23,326 bases of DNA from Fen-178 sp049516835. GTDB taxonomy: Bacteria; Acidobacteriota; Terriglobia; Bryobacterales; Bryobacteraceae. The position numbers and the translations under genes are program-made. The DNA is taken from positions 1 through 23,326 of the forward strand of contig JBEKSR010000079.1 in the NCBI GenBank assembly GCA_049516835.1, written 5' to 3'. Shown here in pieces: positions 15,110 to 23,326 of this stretch (its first letter is position 1; every line of letters starts with the position of its first letter). The notes under the pieces were generated by a model, which worked only from the letters and a program-made list of their open reading frames with translations, was not told the DNA's origin and searched no databases.

Positions 15110-15459
15110 GGAGCATGGGTCTACCCAGCGGCGTTTCCGAGATCTGTGCCGGCCAGAGGTGCGGCTGTGGCTGCGCGTGATCGCCTACAACTTGGGGAAG
15201 CCGTGGCGGCAGTTGGTGCTGCCGCAGAGGATCGGCAATTGGTCCTTCATCAGTCTCCAGCAAGCGGTTGGTCAAGACGGGTGGGCGGCTGATCACGCAC
15301 GCGCGATATTACTGGCTGCTGTTGGCAGAGGGCCATCTGACGCGGCGGTTCTTTGGAAGCATGGTGCGGCGGATGGCGGCACTGCCCGTGCCGACCGGAC
15401 AGGACGCGGCGGGGAAGCAAACAGGTCGAAGGATGGCGGGGGCACGGAATGGTGTATGA
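15110..15459 (+). pseudogene. IS1380-family transposase, C-terminal remnant with frameshift
   Basis: The first frame reads RFRDLCRPEVRLWLRVIAYNLGKPWRQLVLP and then IGNWSFISLQQ, the conserved final third of IS1380-type DDE transposases. An extra base near 15264 then moves the match to the next frame, which continues RLVKTGGRLITHARYYWLLLAEGHLTRRFFGSMVRRM up to the TGA at 15457-15459. Removing one G restores a continuous family-like sequence (SLQQRLVKTGGRL). The N-terminal two thirds with the catalytic residues are missing. The gene is dead and its left end is not sharply defined. The preceding 14934-15109 shows no gene, only the 8-bp inverted repeat CGATCTGG...CCAGATCG at 14940-14974. Confidence 0.78.
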
Positions 15460-15480
15460 GAAATCGCCTGAAATGAAGCA

Positions 15481-15506
15481 CCTCCGGGTTCCTACGTGCC
15501 CGGAGG
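15481..15506. repeat. Perfect 8-bp hairpin after the IS1380 remnant
   Basis: CCTCCGGG and CCCGGAGG pair perfectly around a 10-base loop, 22 bp after the transposase stop. No T-run follows, so a rho-independent terminator is doubtful. It may be part of the insertion sequence's end. The rest of 15460-15640 shows no gene. Confidence 0.35.
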
Positions 15507-15641
15507 AGCCAGAGCTGGCCGCTTCCTGGGCCGCCGGAGCCACTCGGCATGGTAAGAACAAGAGAAACGGCTCCAACGGAATCGGTTGCATGTACTACCG
15601 ATGGCGGCCAGGAGGCCAGGTCGGAAATCCGCTGAACCCTC

Positions 15642-15683
15642 TTGACATTTCCCTGACAACTTTTCGAGTCCGGGAACTAAACT
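15642..15683 (+). promoter_or_regulatory. TGACA-N6-TGACA direct repeat and promoter of the kinase/regulator operon
   Basis: TGACA occurs at 15643-15647 and 15654-15658, 11 bp apart (one helical turn), inside TTGACATTTCCCTGACAAC. TAAACT at 15678-15683 is a possible -10. Direct repeats with an 11-bp period are the usual target of OmpR/PhoB-type regulators such as the one encoded in this operon, so autoregulation is likely. The same repeat occurs at 18289-18304. Confidence 0.55.
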
Positions 15684-15713
15684 GAGGATGGGCCCAACTG
15701 CTGAGGGTCTCCC

Positions 15714-17598
15714 ATGCGCCGCCGATACCGACTCTACGCCGTTCCGCTGCTGGCGGTTCTCCTCCCCTGCGCAATCATTGGCTTGATCGGCTACCAGTGG
15801 CTCCAACTGGAACGAGAGACCCGGGCCAAGAGGGGCAAGGAATCAGCCGAGGCGGAGGCCGTGTGGATCCGCGGGGAACTCGTTTCTCACCTCTCAGCCG
15901 TCACGCAAAAGATCGCTCGCACTTGGATTGGCCTGCCCTCGGGCCGGCCGGCCTTCGCGCCAACGCCGCCGGTTCCTGAGCTTGTCGCGTCTGCCTACGT
16001 TCTCACTCCTGCGGGCAAGTTGCTTTACCCGGACTATCAAGGAGCATACCTCGAAGCGGCCCGGGTTTACGAGTCCGCCGCCGCAGGCGGCAAGGCTGGC
16101 GAGTTGCCCGTCAAAGCCGCGGCCTTACTCAGCCTAGGAAGGCTCGCCCTTGCCGCCAAGCGCTACGGCGAGGCCGAGTCCAACGCCCAACAGATCATCC
16201 AGTGCTGCTCTGCCGCACGCGATGAGTACGGCCTGTCGTTTGCGCTATACGCGGCAGAGCAGATGGCAGTCGCTTGGGAAGCACAAGGAAGGCTGCGGGC
16301 CAATTTCCCCCGACTGGCCGCCCAACTCGGTGATCTCTTGCAGCGTGGCGTAATCGGCCACCCAAGCGACCTCCATGAGATCGCCGCGCTGGCTAAGAGA
16401 ATCGGGGGAGACCCAGAGGCGCCGCTTCTGCTTCGCCAGGCGGAGGAACAGGCCAACCGGGTTCGCAATCACGTCGAAATGGGCAGGCGTCTGGAGAAGT
16501 GGGTTTCCGGCGCTGACTTGGGCAGCGCCCGAAGTTCCGCCTTCACGCTGCGCACTTTGTCGATGGGAGGACGGCCAAGTCTGGCGGGTGTCTATCAGGG
16601 CGGCGACAGGCTGCTGGTCACATTGTTTGCCAGCGGCCCCCTCGCGGCCTGGGTAGCCGGCGAGGCTGCACGAGGCGGCCATTTTGACTCAGTGCTCGCT
16701 CCAGAGGACGAGTACCTCGGAAACTCAATTCTGCGCACCGCCATGCTCCCGGAGGCGCCTGGCTTCGAACTGTCGCTTCGGCCCCGCGAGTCCGGTCCCA
16801 CGATCGAGCGCTGGAGGCAGAGGTTGCTCGCCGGAGCGTTGGCCGCAGCGGTGCTGCTTGTCCTGCTTGTGGGTTGTTTTGCTTTTCGGGACGTCTCGCG
16901 TGAAGTCAGGCTGGCTTGGCTTCGCTCCAGTTTCGTCTCCAGCGTGACCCACGAACTAAGAACGCCGCTGACATCCATCCGCCTGCTTGCGGAAACCCTA
17001 CGCCTGAAGCGGACGCGCGATCCGGCCACGGTAGATCAGATGCTGGGCGCGATCGTCGATGAGTCGGAGCGGCTCGCTCGGATGGTGAATAACGTCCTCA
17101 GCTTCTCGCGAATTGAGAAGGGGGCACACCGCTATCGCCGTGCGGCCATCGACTTGACGGAGGTTGTCAACGATGCGGTCCGCCGGTTCCAGTACATCTT
17201 GAAGCAGGGGGAGTTCCGCCTGCACCAGGAGAGCGATGGCAAGCCGCTGCGGGTCCTCGCGGACGCCGAAGCGCTGAGCCAGGCGCTGCTGAACCTGCTC
17301 GACAATGCGGTCAAGTACTCCGGACTGTCTCGGGAGATCCTTCTCGGTGTTCACCGGCGCGGAAAAGAAGTCGAGATCCGCGTCACGGACCACGGCATCG
17401 GCGTTCCGCCTGCTGAACAGCGGCGCATCTTCGAGAGTTTTTACAGGGCGCCCGGGGCGGCCCGGGAGACGACAGGCGCCGGGCTCGGATTGGCCCTGGT
17501 GCAGCACTTCGCCGAAGCCCACGGAGGCCGTGCGGCGGTGGCGAGCGGGCCAGGAAGGGGAAGCGCCTTCTCTCTCTGGCTGCCCTTGATGGAGAACG

Positions 17599-17621
<23 letters not shown>
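15714..17621 (+). CDS. Membrane sensor histidine kinase
   Basis: The protein has 635 residues. One membrane helix at about 9-30 and another at about 368-391 frame a large extracytoplasmic region, whose part 112-165 looks TPR-like (YLEAARVYESAA, LSLGRLALAAKRYGEAE). No HAMP domain is visible between the second helix and the kinase core; about 12 residues link them directly. Cytoplasmic motifs are complete: phospho-acceptor H413 in SSVTHELRTPLTS, N-box LLNLLDNAVKYS with N531, G1 DHGIGVP (559-565), F-box IFESFYRA and G2 GAGLGLAL (588-595). The ATG at 15714 has GAGGG 6 bp upstream. It overlaps its response regulator by 23 bp. The signal is unknown; the exported TolB-like protein downstream may be a target or partner. 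Confidence 0.9.
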
Positions 17622-18288
<667 letters not shown>

Positions 18289-18291
<3 letters not shown>

Positions 18292-18348
18292 CAATTCTCT
18301 GACAGGGATTTCGCGATTTTTTCGCAAGATTCAGCGATGGCTCTGACA
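18289..18348 (+). promoter_or_regulatory. TGACA repeats upstream of the TPR/TolB-like gene
   Basis: TGACA at 18289-18293 and 18300-18304 are again 11 bp apart within TTGACAATTCTCTGACAGG. A third TGACA (18344-18348), in CTCTGACAAC, resembles the second half of the kinase-operon site. The pattern matches 15642-15660 and suggests a shared regulator, most simply the OmpR-type protein encoded just upstream. The -10 is not clear. Confidence 0.5.
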
Positions 18349-18392
18349 ACCGGGCTAGCGAACGCTGGCATGCTCGGGCTGAGGAGGCAGTC

Positions 18393-20387
18393 ATGAAGAA
18401 AATACGATGGCAAGTCGGAATCCTGGCTCTCATCCTGGGCGCCTTTGCCGCCCTCGGCCAGAAGACTACAGCCGAAACACTGTTTCGTGAAGCCCTGATG
18501 AAAGAACGTGCCGAGGGAAGCCTGCGCGAAGCGATCTTCCGCTACGAGCGCATCATCGCCGACTTCCCGAATGACAAGCAGTTCGCCGCCCAGGCGATGT
18601 ATCAGTTGTCGCAGATCTACGGCAAGCTCCGCGATCCCCGCGCGAAGGACATGCTCGCGCGCCTCAGCCGTACGGGCATTGCCCCGTATGCCGCCCGCGC
18701 GCAGGCCGCGCTCGCGGAGCAGACCTCCGCCGCGCCTGGGCCTTTCCCGGAAGTCAAGCTGGATGAGAACGACGACCGTGGTTCTCCCGACGGCAGATTC
18801 GTCGTCTATCACAAGGATGCTTGGAAGTCGGGTGTGTTGTATCTGAAGGAACTCGCAACCGGGGTGGAACGCGTGCTGGTCGACGGGGGCTACGTCATGA
18901 ACCCTGCCTGGTCACCGGACAGCACCCGGCTCGCTTACAGCTTCGACAGTTACGACGGGAAGATCAGGGAAATCCGAATCGTTCATATTTCCAGCGGCGA
19001 GACAGTCAACCTAGGAGTCCACGGGTGGCCGATCACCTGGACGGACAGCGGCGAGATCTTCTTCTTTCTCCCCAACTATGCCGCTGGCGGTGCGGACTAT
19101 TCCCTGCTGCCTGCGACCGGTGGAACTCCCCGCAAGGTTCATACCGGCGGCTTCTCGGCGGCGCTCACACCTGATGGGGCGAGGCTGATCGTGCAGGAGT
19201 CTAAAAAGCTGTTCGCGATCGACCTGGCTACAGGCCATTCACAGGCGATCACAGCGTTTGCCGGCTCAGAAAGTCAACCAATGATTTCTCCGGACGGTCG
19301 ACTGGTGGCCTTTCTCGCGAACCCCGAGGGCCGCTGGGCACTTTATATCGCTCCTTTTGACAAGGGGCTTCCGGTCAAGAATCCCCTCAAAGTGAAGGAC
19401 ATTGACGTCGGTGACGCGCCAGCCTCCGGTCGGCCGTGGCGGAAGTGGTGGACGCGCAATGGAATTCTTACATTCCCCTTGGGGCGGTCAGAGGCGAACA
19501 TTTATCGCGTAGATGTGGATCCCAAGTCGGGACGGGCAGTGGACGCCCCTGTGCGGCTGACACAGGATACCGCTAGCAACGATTCGCCCTCGATCTCTCC
19601 TGATGGAAAGCGCATCGCCTATTGGTATGCACACCGGGGGAAGGCTGGGCTTGCTGTCATGGACAGCAGTGGGGCCAATGAACGACCCCTGTTTGAGCAG
19701 TTCCTGAATGTCCCTCCGCTCTACTGGCGGTCACCCGAGCAGATCATGTTCCTCAACACTAAACCGCCGGGGGAGAAGAAGCGCGCGGTCTACACCGTAA
19801 ATGTCAACAGCGGGGCGTTAGAACGGGTCGCCGAGTCAGAGGGCCTCTACTGGCATTACGTACCGGGCAGGAACGAAATCCTGCAAGTTGTGGGAGATTT
19901 TCCAAAGCCGGCAACGGTGCTAAAGGCGCTTTCGCTGGCGGACGGCAAGCAACGAGTCGTGGCGACGGTTGACAACCTGGCCGGGCTCATGGCGATTTCA
20001 CCGGACGGCAAGCGGATTGCGTACATGGCCGCCCGTCGCGGGCAGAGCGCCACCGGGCTTCTTTATGAAATGGCCTTGATGTCCATCAACGGGGAACCGT
20101 TAGGGTCACTGCTATCCAATCAACAGGAATGGCTCAACCCGGATGCATGGTCCCCTGACGGCAAATACCTGCTTTACACCCCAGGAACCGGGCCGCGAGT
20201 GATGAACGTCGAAACGCGGGAAAGCTGGCCACTCCATAAGGAGACCTCCGACAGCAATTGGCGGGGAGGGAGTTGGTCGCCAGACGGGACCTTCATCCTG
20301 CTGGTCAAGGCGACGCAAACCGAGGAGCGGGTAGCCTGGAGCGGCGTCACCGCCGACGCGGTCTCACGCCTGATGGAAGATAGGTAA
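18393..20387 (+). CDS. Exported TPR plus TolB-type beta-propeller protein
   Basis: The protein has 664 residues with a Sec signal at 1-22 (MKKIRWQVGILALILGAF, cleavage near ALG-Q). Residues about 27-110 are helical and TPR-like (FRYERIIADFPND, QAMYQLSQIYGKL), as in YbgF/BamD-type modules. From about 125 to the end there are repeated PD40/WD40-like propeller strands: NPAWSPDSTRLAYSF, ISPDGRLVAFLA, SISPDGKRIAYWY, AISPDGKRIAYMA, AWSPDGKYLLYT and SWSPDGTFILLV. No enzymatic motif is seen, so a periplasmic binding or scaffold role is likely. AGGAGG (18382-18387) lies 5 bp before the ATG, a strong ribosome-binding site. It follows the two-component genes at 101 bp and shares their candidate operator, so it is probably a target of that system. 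Confidence 0.82.
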   Translation: MKKIRWQVGILALILGAFAALGQKTTAETLFREALMKERAEGSLREAIFRYERIIADFPNDKQFAAQAMYQLSQIYGKLRDPRAKDMLARLSRTGIAPYAARAQAALAEQTSAAPGPFPEVKLDENDDRGSPDGRFVVYHKDAWKSGVLYLKELATGVERVLVDGGYVMNPAWSPDSTRLAYSFDSYDGKIREIRIVHISSGETVNLGVHGWPITWTDSGEIFFFLPNYAAGGADYSLLPATGGTPRKVHTGGFSAALTPDGARLIVQESKKLFAIDLATGHSQAITAFAGSESQPMISPDGRLVAFLANPEGRWALYIAPFDKGLPVKNPLKVKDIDVGDAPASGRPWRKWWTRNGILTFPLGRSEANIYRVDVDPKSGRAVDAPVRLTQDTASNDSPSISPDGKRIAYWYAHRGKAGLAVMDSSGANERPLFEQFLNVPPLYWRSPEQIMFLNTKPPGEKKRAVYTVNVNSGALERVAESEGLYWHYVPGRNEILQVVGDFPKPATVLKALSLADGKQRVVATVDNLAGLMAISPDGKRIAYMAARRGQSATGLLYEMALMSINGEPLGSLLSNQQEWLNPDAWSPDGKYLLYTPGTGPRVMNVETRESWPLHKETSDSNWRGGSWSPDGTFILLVKATQTEERVAWSGVTADAVSRLMEDR

Positions 20388-20757
20388 GCAGAGGCTGGTC
20401 TGACTCACGGAAACCCGGTGAAACCCGGGATATGATACTTATTTCCCAATTTCTCGGCGCAGGAAAAATGGGAATTGAGTCTAATAGCTGTGATTGGAGC
20501 CAACCGGCTCTTGCAGCCCACCTGATACGACTCGCTCAGTTGCAATCCAGCGAAGCTGCAAAACTCCGGATTCAGCTTCGTGTGCCCAAAACGCCGTTTT
20601 GCCACATAGATCCCGTGAAGTCTTCCCGGCTTTCGAGCGGGGCGGGTTGGTCCTGGATCACGCGCCACTCGGAAAGAGACCCCCGGAGACCACGAAAGGT
20701 GTGCGGACGCCCATTGTCCCGGACACGTGAGATGATATAAGAAGTGAGGGAGCAGAG
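20388..20757. other. Intergenic region of 370 bp without a recognised gene
   Basis: Short open frames here on both strands resemble nothing I know. Visible structure: a GAAACCCGG direct repeat (about 20409-20429) and an imperfect inverted repeat at 20443-20474 (TTCCCA, mismatch, TTT against AAA, mismatch, TGGGAA; loop 12) that could be a weak terminator after the TolB-like gene. The right end carries a promoter, listed separately. Confidence 0.4.
20714..20741 (+). promoter_or_regulatory. Sigma-70-type promoter of the second antitoxin-like gene
   Basis: TTGTCC (20714-20719), a 16-bp spacer and TATAAG (20736-20741) form a good promoter. TG at 20733-20734 gives an extended -10 (TGnTATAAG). The start codon at 20758 is 16 bp downstream of the -10, so the leader is very short. 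Confidence 0.6.
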
Positions 20758-20988
20758 ATGAAGACCGCCGATTTCAGAGGCGAACTCACGCCGAATGGTC
20801 AGATTGTCGTTCCACCTGAGATCGCATCGCAGGTCCCGCCGGGGGAACAGATTCAGATCGTGCTCCAGTGGGGCATCTCCGTAGACGGCACCGCCTGGCG
20901 CGCGGCTGGCCGGCGGCGGTTCGAGGCGGCATACGGCGCCGACGACTCGGTATACGAACTGCTGATCCATGACCCTTCGACCCGGTGA
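20758..20988 (+). CDS. Small antitoxin-like protein paired with a PemK/MazF-type toxin
   Basis: This 76-residue protein has an N-terminal beta-rich segment, GELTPNGQIVVPPEIASQVPPGEQIQIVLQW, similar in style to AbrB/swapped-hairpin or related beta-type antitoxin heads, and a C-terminal helical tail. The family cannot be named with certainty. Its role is inferred from position: it has its own promoter, and the next frame, overlapping by 20 bp, encodes the start of a PemK/MazF toxin. Because that toxin is truncated, this antitoxin may be a lone survivor. Confidence 0.6.
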   Translation: MKTADFRGELTPNGQIVVPPEIASQVPPGEQIQIVLQWGISVDGTAWRAAGRRRFEAAYGADDSVYELLIHDPSTR

Positions 20989-21133
20989 AGTCGTCCTGAT
21001 TCGGATTGAATTCCACCAGACGTCTGGCGCCAAATTGCGTCCTGCGGTGATTCTCCTCGACTCGGCGGACGAGGATTTCGTCGCCGCTCCCATCACCTCC
21101 CATTTGCGAGTTTCCGGCCCCGGCCGCGATTGA
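20969..21133 (+). pseudogene. Truncated PemK/MazF-type toxin
   Basis: The frame encodes 54 residues, opening MTLRPGEVVLIRIEFHQTSGAKLRPAVILL and then DFVAAPITSHLRV, the first half of a PemK/MazF-like growth inhibitor (usually 105-130 residues). The TGA at 21131-21133 ends it before the second half, which carries much of the RNA-binding and dimer surface. Only 12 bp further lies the end of the convergent GH29 gene, so the missing half was probably lost in a rearrangement. It is likely non-toxic. Confidence 0.7.
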
Positions 21134-21145
21134 CTCTTCAAAACG

Positions 21146-22639
21146 TCAACTGATTTCGAAGGCCAGCGTCAGCTCCGACGGCCGGTGCCGCGGCCGCTCA
21201 ATGCGCAACGCGTCGTCTTCCACGGCCCACGCGACCTTCTCTTCGCTCCCTAACACCCGCACGTGCTCGATTTTCCGGGCCGCGGAATTCCGCCCGAGCG
21301 ACTTGATCCGCACGTCCTTCTCCGGCCAGCCCAGGCAGAAGCAGTACAGCTTGTCGCCTTGCGTCGTGAACCGCAGATCTTCGGGGGTGAAGGGTTTCAT
21401 GTTGCGCTCGCTCATCTGGCCGGTGGGCACGTTGGTCGGACCTTCGCCATAGATCTTCCACGGACGCGAGCCGAAGATGGCGGACCCATGGATCGCCGTC
21501 CACGCCGTGAAGTCTCCCAGGATGGATTCCTCCCGGCTGTCCAGCGTGCCGTCCGGCAGTTGCGGCATGCTGAGCAACATGTTGCCGTTCTTGCTGACGA
21601 TGTCCACGAACCGGTGCACCACGTCCTTGGGCGTCTTGTAGTCGAATCCCTCCCAGTAGAACCACTGGCCGATGCAGGTGTCGGTCTGGAACGGATCTTT
21701 GCGGATCTCACCCACCACGCCGCGCTCCACGTCGAGCGTCGTGGCGCCCTCTTCGTAATCGCCGAACTTCTCCCTGCCGGCGGCGGTGTGGTCCTTCAGC
21801 GTATATACACCTTCGAGATTGCCCTTGTGCCATTGGAGATTGGCGTTGTAATAGCGCGCGATGGCCTCCAGGCCCACGCCGTCGAACGCGCCGCCATCGG
21901 TGTAGACCAGGTCGGGCTGGTTCTGGTCGATCAGATCCATGACGCGCCGCAGCCATTCCTGCTTCCAGGAATCGGGTGAGTTGATGGCATACTGCGCTTC
22001 GTCGCCGGGGTGTGGCGGATGATAAAGCTCCTGGTACTTGGAGTCGTTGCCGTCATAAGGCACACCCGCCAGCGGGCCGGTCTTGTCCGAGTTCTTGTTC
22101 ACGTTGAACCAAGTCCAGCTCCAGGCCAGGTGCTCCGACACGCCGAACCGCAGCCCGTTATCGCGCGCCACCTTGCGCCACGTGCCGACCACGTCGCGCT
22201 TCGGCCCGTGGTTCACGGCGTTCCAGGTGTGGTGCTTCGAGTTCCAGCAATCGAAGTTGTCGCAATGCACGCCCAGCGACATGAAATAGCGCGCGCCGGC
22301 CTTCTTGTAGCGGCGGATCAGCGTCTCGGGCTCCCAGTTCCTGGCGGTCCACAGCGGGATGACGTCCTTATAGCCGGCCTTCGAGGGGTGCCCGAAATGC
22401 GCCACGTGATAGTCGTACTGGCGGGTCCCCTGAATGTACATGTTGCGGGCATACCAGTCGCCCTGTTTGGGGCCGCCCTGGGGACCCCAATGCGCCCAGA
22501 AGCCGAGTTTGGCATCGCGGAACCACTCGGGGCAGCGGTACTGCCTGAGGGATTCCCAGTTGGGCTGGAACGGCGCGCGCTGTTGGGCGAGCAGCGGCAC
22601 GGCCGCCAGTTTCAGGACATCTCTGCGCGTGATTCTCAT
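21146..22639 (-). CDS. Tat-exported GH29 alpha-L-fucosidase-like enzyme
   Basis: This 497-residue protein begins MRITRRDVLKLAAVPLLA, a twin-arginine signal. The catalytic barrel shows the GH29 hallmarks: FGFWAHWG-type entry (KLGFWAHWGPQ, 44-54), ARYFMSLGVHCDNFDCWNS-type strand (117-134), HLAWSW (170-175) and PDLVYTDGG with the probable nucleophile D248. NGNMLLSMPQLPDG (family LLNIGPxxDG block) precedes a C-terminal beta-sandwich. The expected role is release of alpha-L-fucose from plant or other glycans outside the cytoplasm. AGGAG lies 6-7 bp before the ATG. It follows the RhaT-like fragment by 21 bp, so the two were one transcription unit for a 6-deoxysugar. Confidence 0.87.
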   Translation of the reverse strand: MRITRRDVLKLAAVPLLAQQRAPFQPNWESLRQYRCPEWFRDAKLGFWAHWGPQGGPKQGDWYARNMYIQGTRQYDYHVAHFGHPSKAGYKDVIPLWTARNWEPETLIRRYKKAGARYFMSLGVHCDNFDCWNSKHHTWNAVNHGPKRDVVGTWRKVARDNGLRFGVSEHLAWSWTWFNVNKNSDKTGPLAGVPYDGNDSKYQELYHPPHPGDEAQYAINSPDSWKQEWLRRVMDLIDQNQPDLVYTDGGAFDGVGLEAIARYYNANLQWHKGNLEGVYTLKDHTAAGREKFGDYEEGATTLDVERGVVGEIRKDPFQTDTCIGQWFYWEGFDYKTPKDVVHRFVDIVSKNGNMLLSMPQLPDGTLDSREESILGDFTAWTAIHGSAIFGSRPWKIYGEGPTNVPTGQMSERNMKPFTPEDLRFTTQGDKLYCFCLGWPEKDVRIKSLGRNSAARKIEHVRVLGSEEKVAWAVEDDALRIERPRHRPSELTLAFEIS

Positions 22640-22660
22640 GTTTGGCTCCTCTCGCGGTGC

Positions 22661-23218
22661 TCAACTGCCAGGTTGAGCCCCCGATAACACCGCCAGCGCC
22701 GCCAGTATGACCGCACATCCGCCGGCCAGGAGGCCTTTCGTGCGGCGGCCGGTCTGGTTCCATTCGCCCGTAAGTACGCCGGCTACGTTGCTGGCGATGA
22801 CCAGGGCACCCATCATGATAGGCCAGCCGAGCACCGCGCCATGACTGCCCATCCCGTGCTGGCCGACTCCATACAGCGCCAGGCCGCCGAACCAGAATGC
22901 GCCCATCAGGATCCCCGCCACCCAATGCCCGGCCATCCGCGGCTTCCAGAACAGAGGCAGACTGTGCTGCCGCCGGAAATGATAGGCGCAGTACGCCAGG
23001 TTTGCCAGGAATCCGCCGGTGGTGGCGGGGGCGATCACCACGTTGGATGTCCACAGCGAGGAGGTTCCCATCCGGGCTGCCGCCTGCATCACCCCGCCGC
23101 CGAACGCAAAACTGAAGTTCAACATGGAGGACAACAGGCCCGAAGCGATGCACACGATGAGGCCGGTCCCGAAGGAACCCCGCGATTGGGGTGGGGCACG
23201 CTTGAGAGGGACTTGCAA
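22661..23218 (-). pseudogene. rhaT: RhaT-type L-rhamnose/proton symporter, C-terminal half only
   Basis: The 185-residue frame has five hydrophobic segments (about 18-40, 60-81, 98-120, 127-150 and 162-180). It starts its family match at TGLIVCIASGLLSSMLNFSFAFG, the beginning of the second half of RhaT (full length about 340 residues, ten helices). The start shown is a TTG. The frame remains open only to an in-frame TAA at 23290-23288, and none of the three minus-strand frames up to the window edge shows the missing N-terminal helices. The gene therefore appears 5'-truncated and inactive, unless a short relative exists that I do not know. It would have imported 6-deoxyhexoses such as rhamnose with the fucosidase product nearby. 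Confidence 0.65.
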
Positions 23219-23326
23219 AATAAACTCTCGCAGCAGGCATGCGCGAGTTCCTGACCCTGTTCGTCGACTGATGGCTACGTCAGAGCGTTACTGAATCAAT
23301 GCAGTTTGAGATTTGCGCCCAGATTA
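23219..23326. other. Window-edge sequence upstream of the RhaT fragment
   Basis: There is no recognisable coding sequence. AACTCTCGC (23224-23232) and GCGCGAGTT (23241-23249) form an inverted repeat with one mismatch around a short loop. It may be the end of an element that removed the 5' half of the transporter gene, but this is not established. Confidence 0.3.

Noticed and set aside
14694..15476. 260-residue plus-strand protein
   Set aside because: Its first part is antisense to the antitoxin and its second part is the frameshifted IS1380 remnant; it is a chance fusion frame.
20432..20740. 102-residue plus-strand protein after the TolB-like gene
   Set aside because: No Shine-Dalgarno, no family resemblance, and it runs through the promoter of the next gene.

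Overview
The window is GC-rich and densely coded. It looks like an accessory, plant-polysaccharide-degrading stretch of a soil bacterium, most likely an acidobacterium of the Solibacter/Bryobacter type. That placement is an inference from several things: Tat-exported glycoside hydrolases, a URO-D-like methyltransferase beside a rhamnosidase, a TPR plus TolB-type propeller lipoprotein-like gene, and intergenic nested palindromes. No rRNA, tRNA or CRISPR array was seen.

Layout. Positions 1-600 hold an unrecognised open stretch and the C-terminal remnant of an IS630-type transposase. Positions 602-5363 (+) hold a two-gene unit: a URO-D-superfamily (corrinoid methyltransferase-like) protein and a large exported GH106 alpha-L-rhamnosidase-like enzyme carrying an inserted LamG-like domain. 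Positions 5488-7661 (-) hold an unusual regulator (IclR-type winged helix fused to a sugar-binding periplasmic-binding-protein domain), translationally coupled to a Tat-exported five-bladed beta-propeller glycosidase. Divergent from the regulator is a GH127 beta-L-arabinofuranosidase-like enzyme (7817-9601, +). After a 250-bp spacer filled with two nested palindromes comes the centrepiece at 9852-14265 (+): a RuBisCO-like protein, a DUF1537 four-carbon-acid-sugar-type kinase, an Asp/Glu-racemase-superfamily protein and an ACS-family MFS permease. The first three genes overlap and the fourth follows after 6 bp.

The second half is more mixed. It holds a MazF-type toxin-antitoxin pair with three 12-bp operator-like repeats (14285-14933, -), a frameshifted IS1380-type transposase remnant (about 15110-15459), and a histidine kinase/response regulator pair followed by an exported TPR/TolB-propeller protein (15714-20387, +). 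Both transcription units of that last group are preceded by the same TGACA-N6-TGACA direct repeat. Then come a second toxin-antitoxin-like pair whose toxin is truncated (20758-21133), and on the minus strand a GH29 alpha-L-fucosidase-like gene downstream of a 5'-truncated RhaT-type symporter.

How the genes may work together (inference). RLP plus DUF1537 kinase is the signature of the 3-oxo-isoapionate branch of D-apiose/apionate catabolism. Around it sit enzymes predicted to release rhamnose, arabinofuranose (or aceric acid) and fucose, and a methyltransferase-like protein. These are sugars and substituents found together in rhamnogalacturonan II, so the locus is a candidate acidobacterial apiose/RG-II side-chain utilisation island of a new arrangement: a racemase-superfamily protein, and no visible dehydrogenase or oxidoisomerase.
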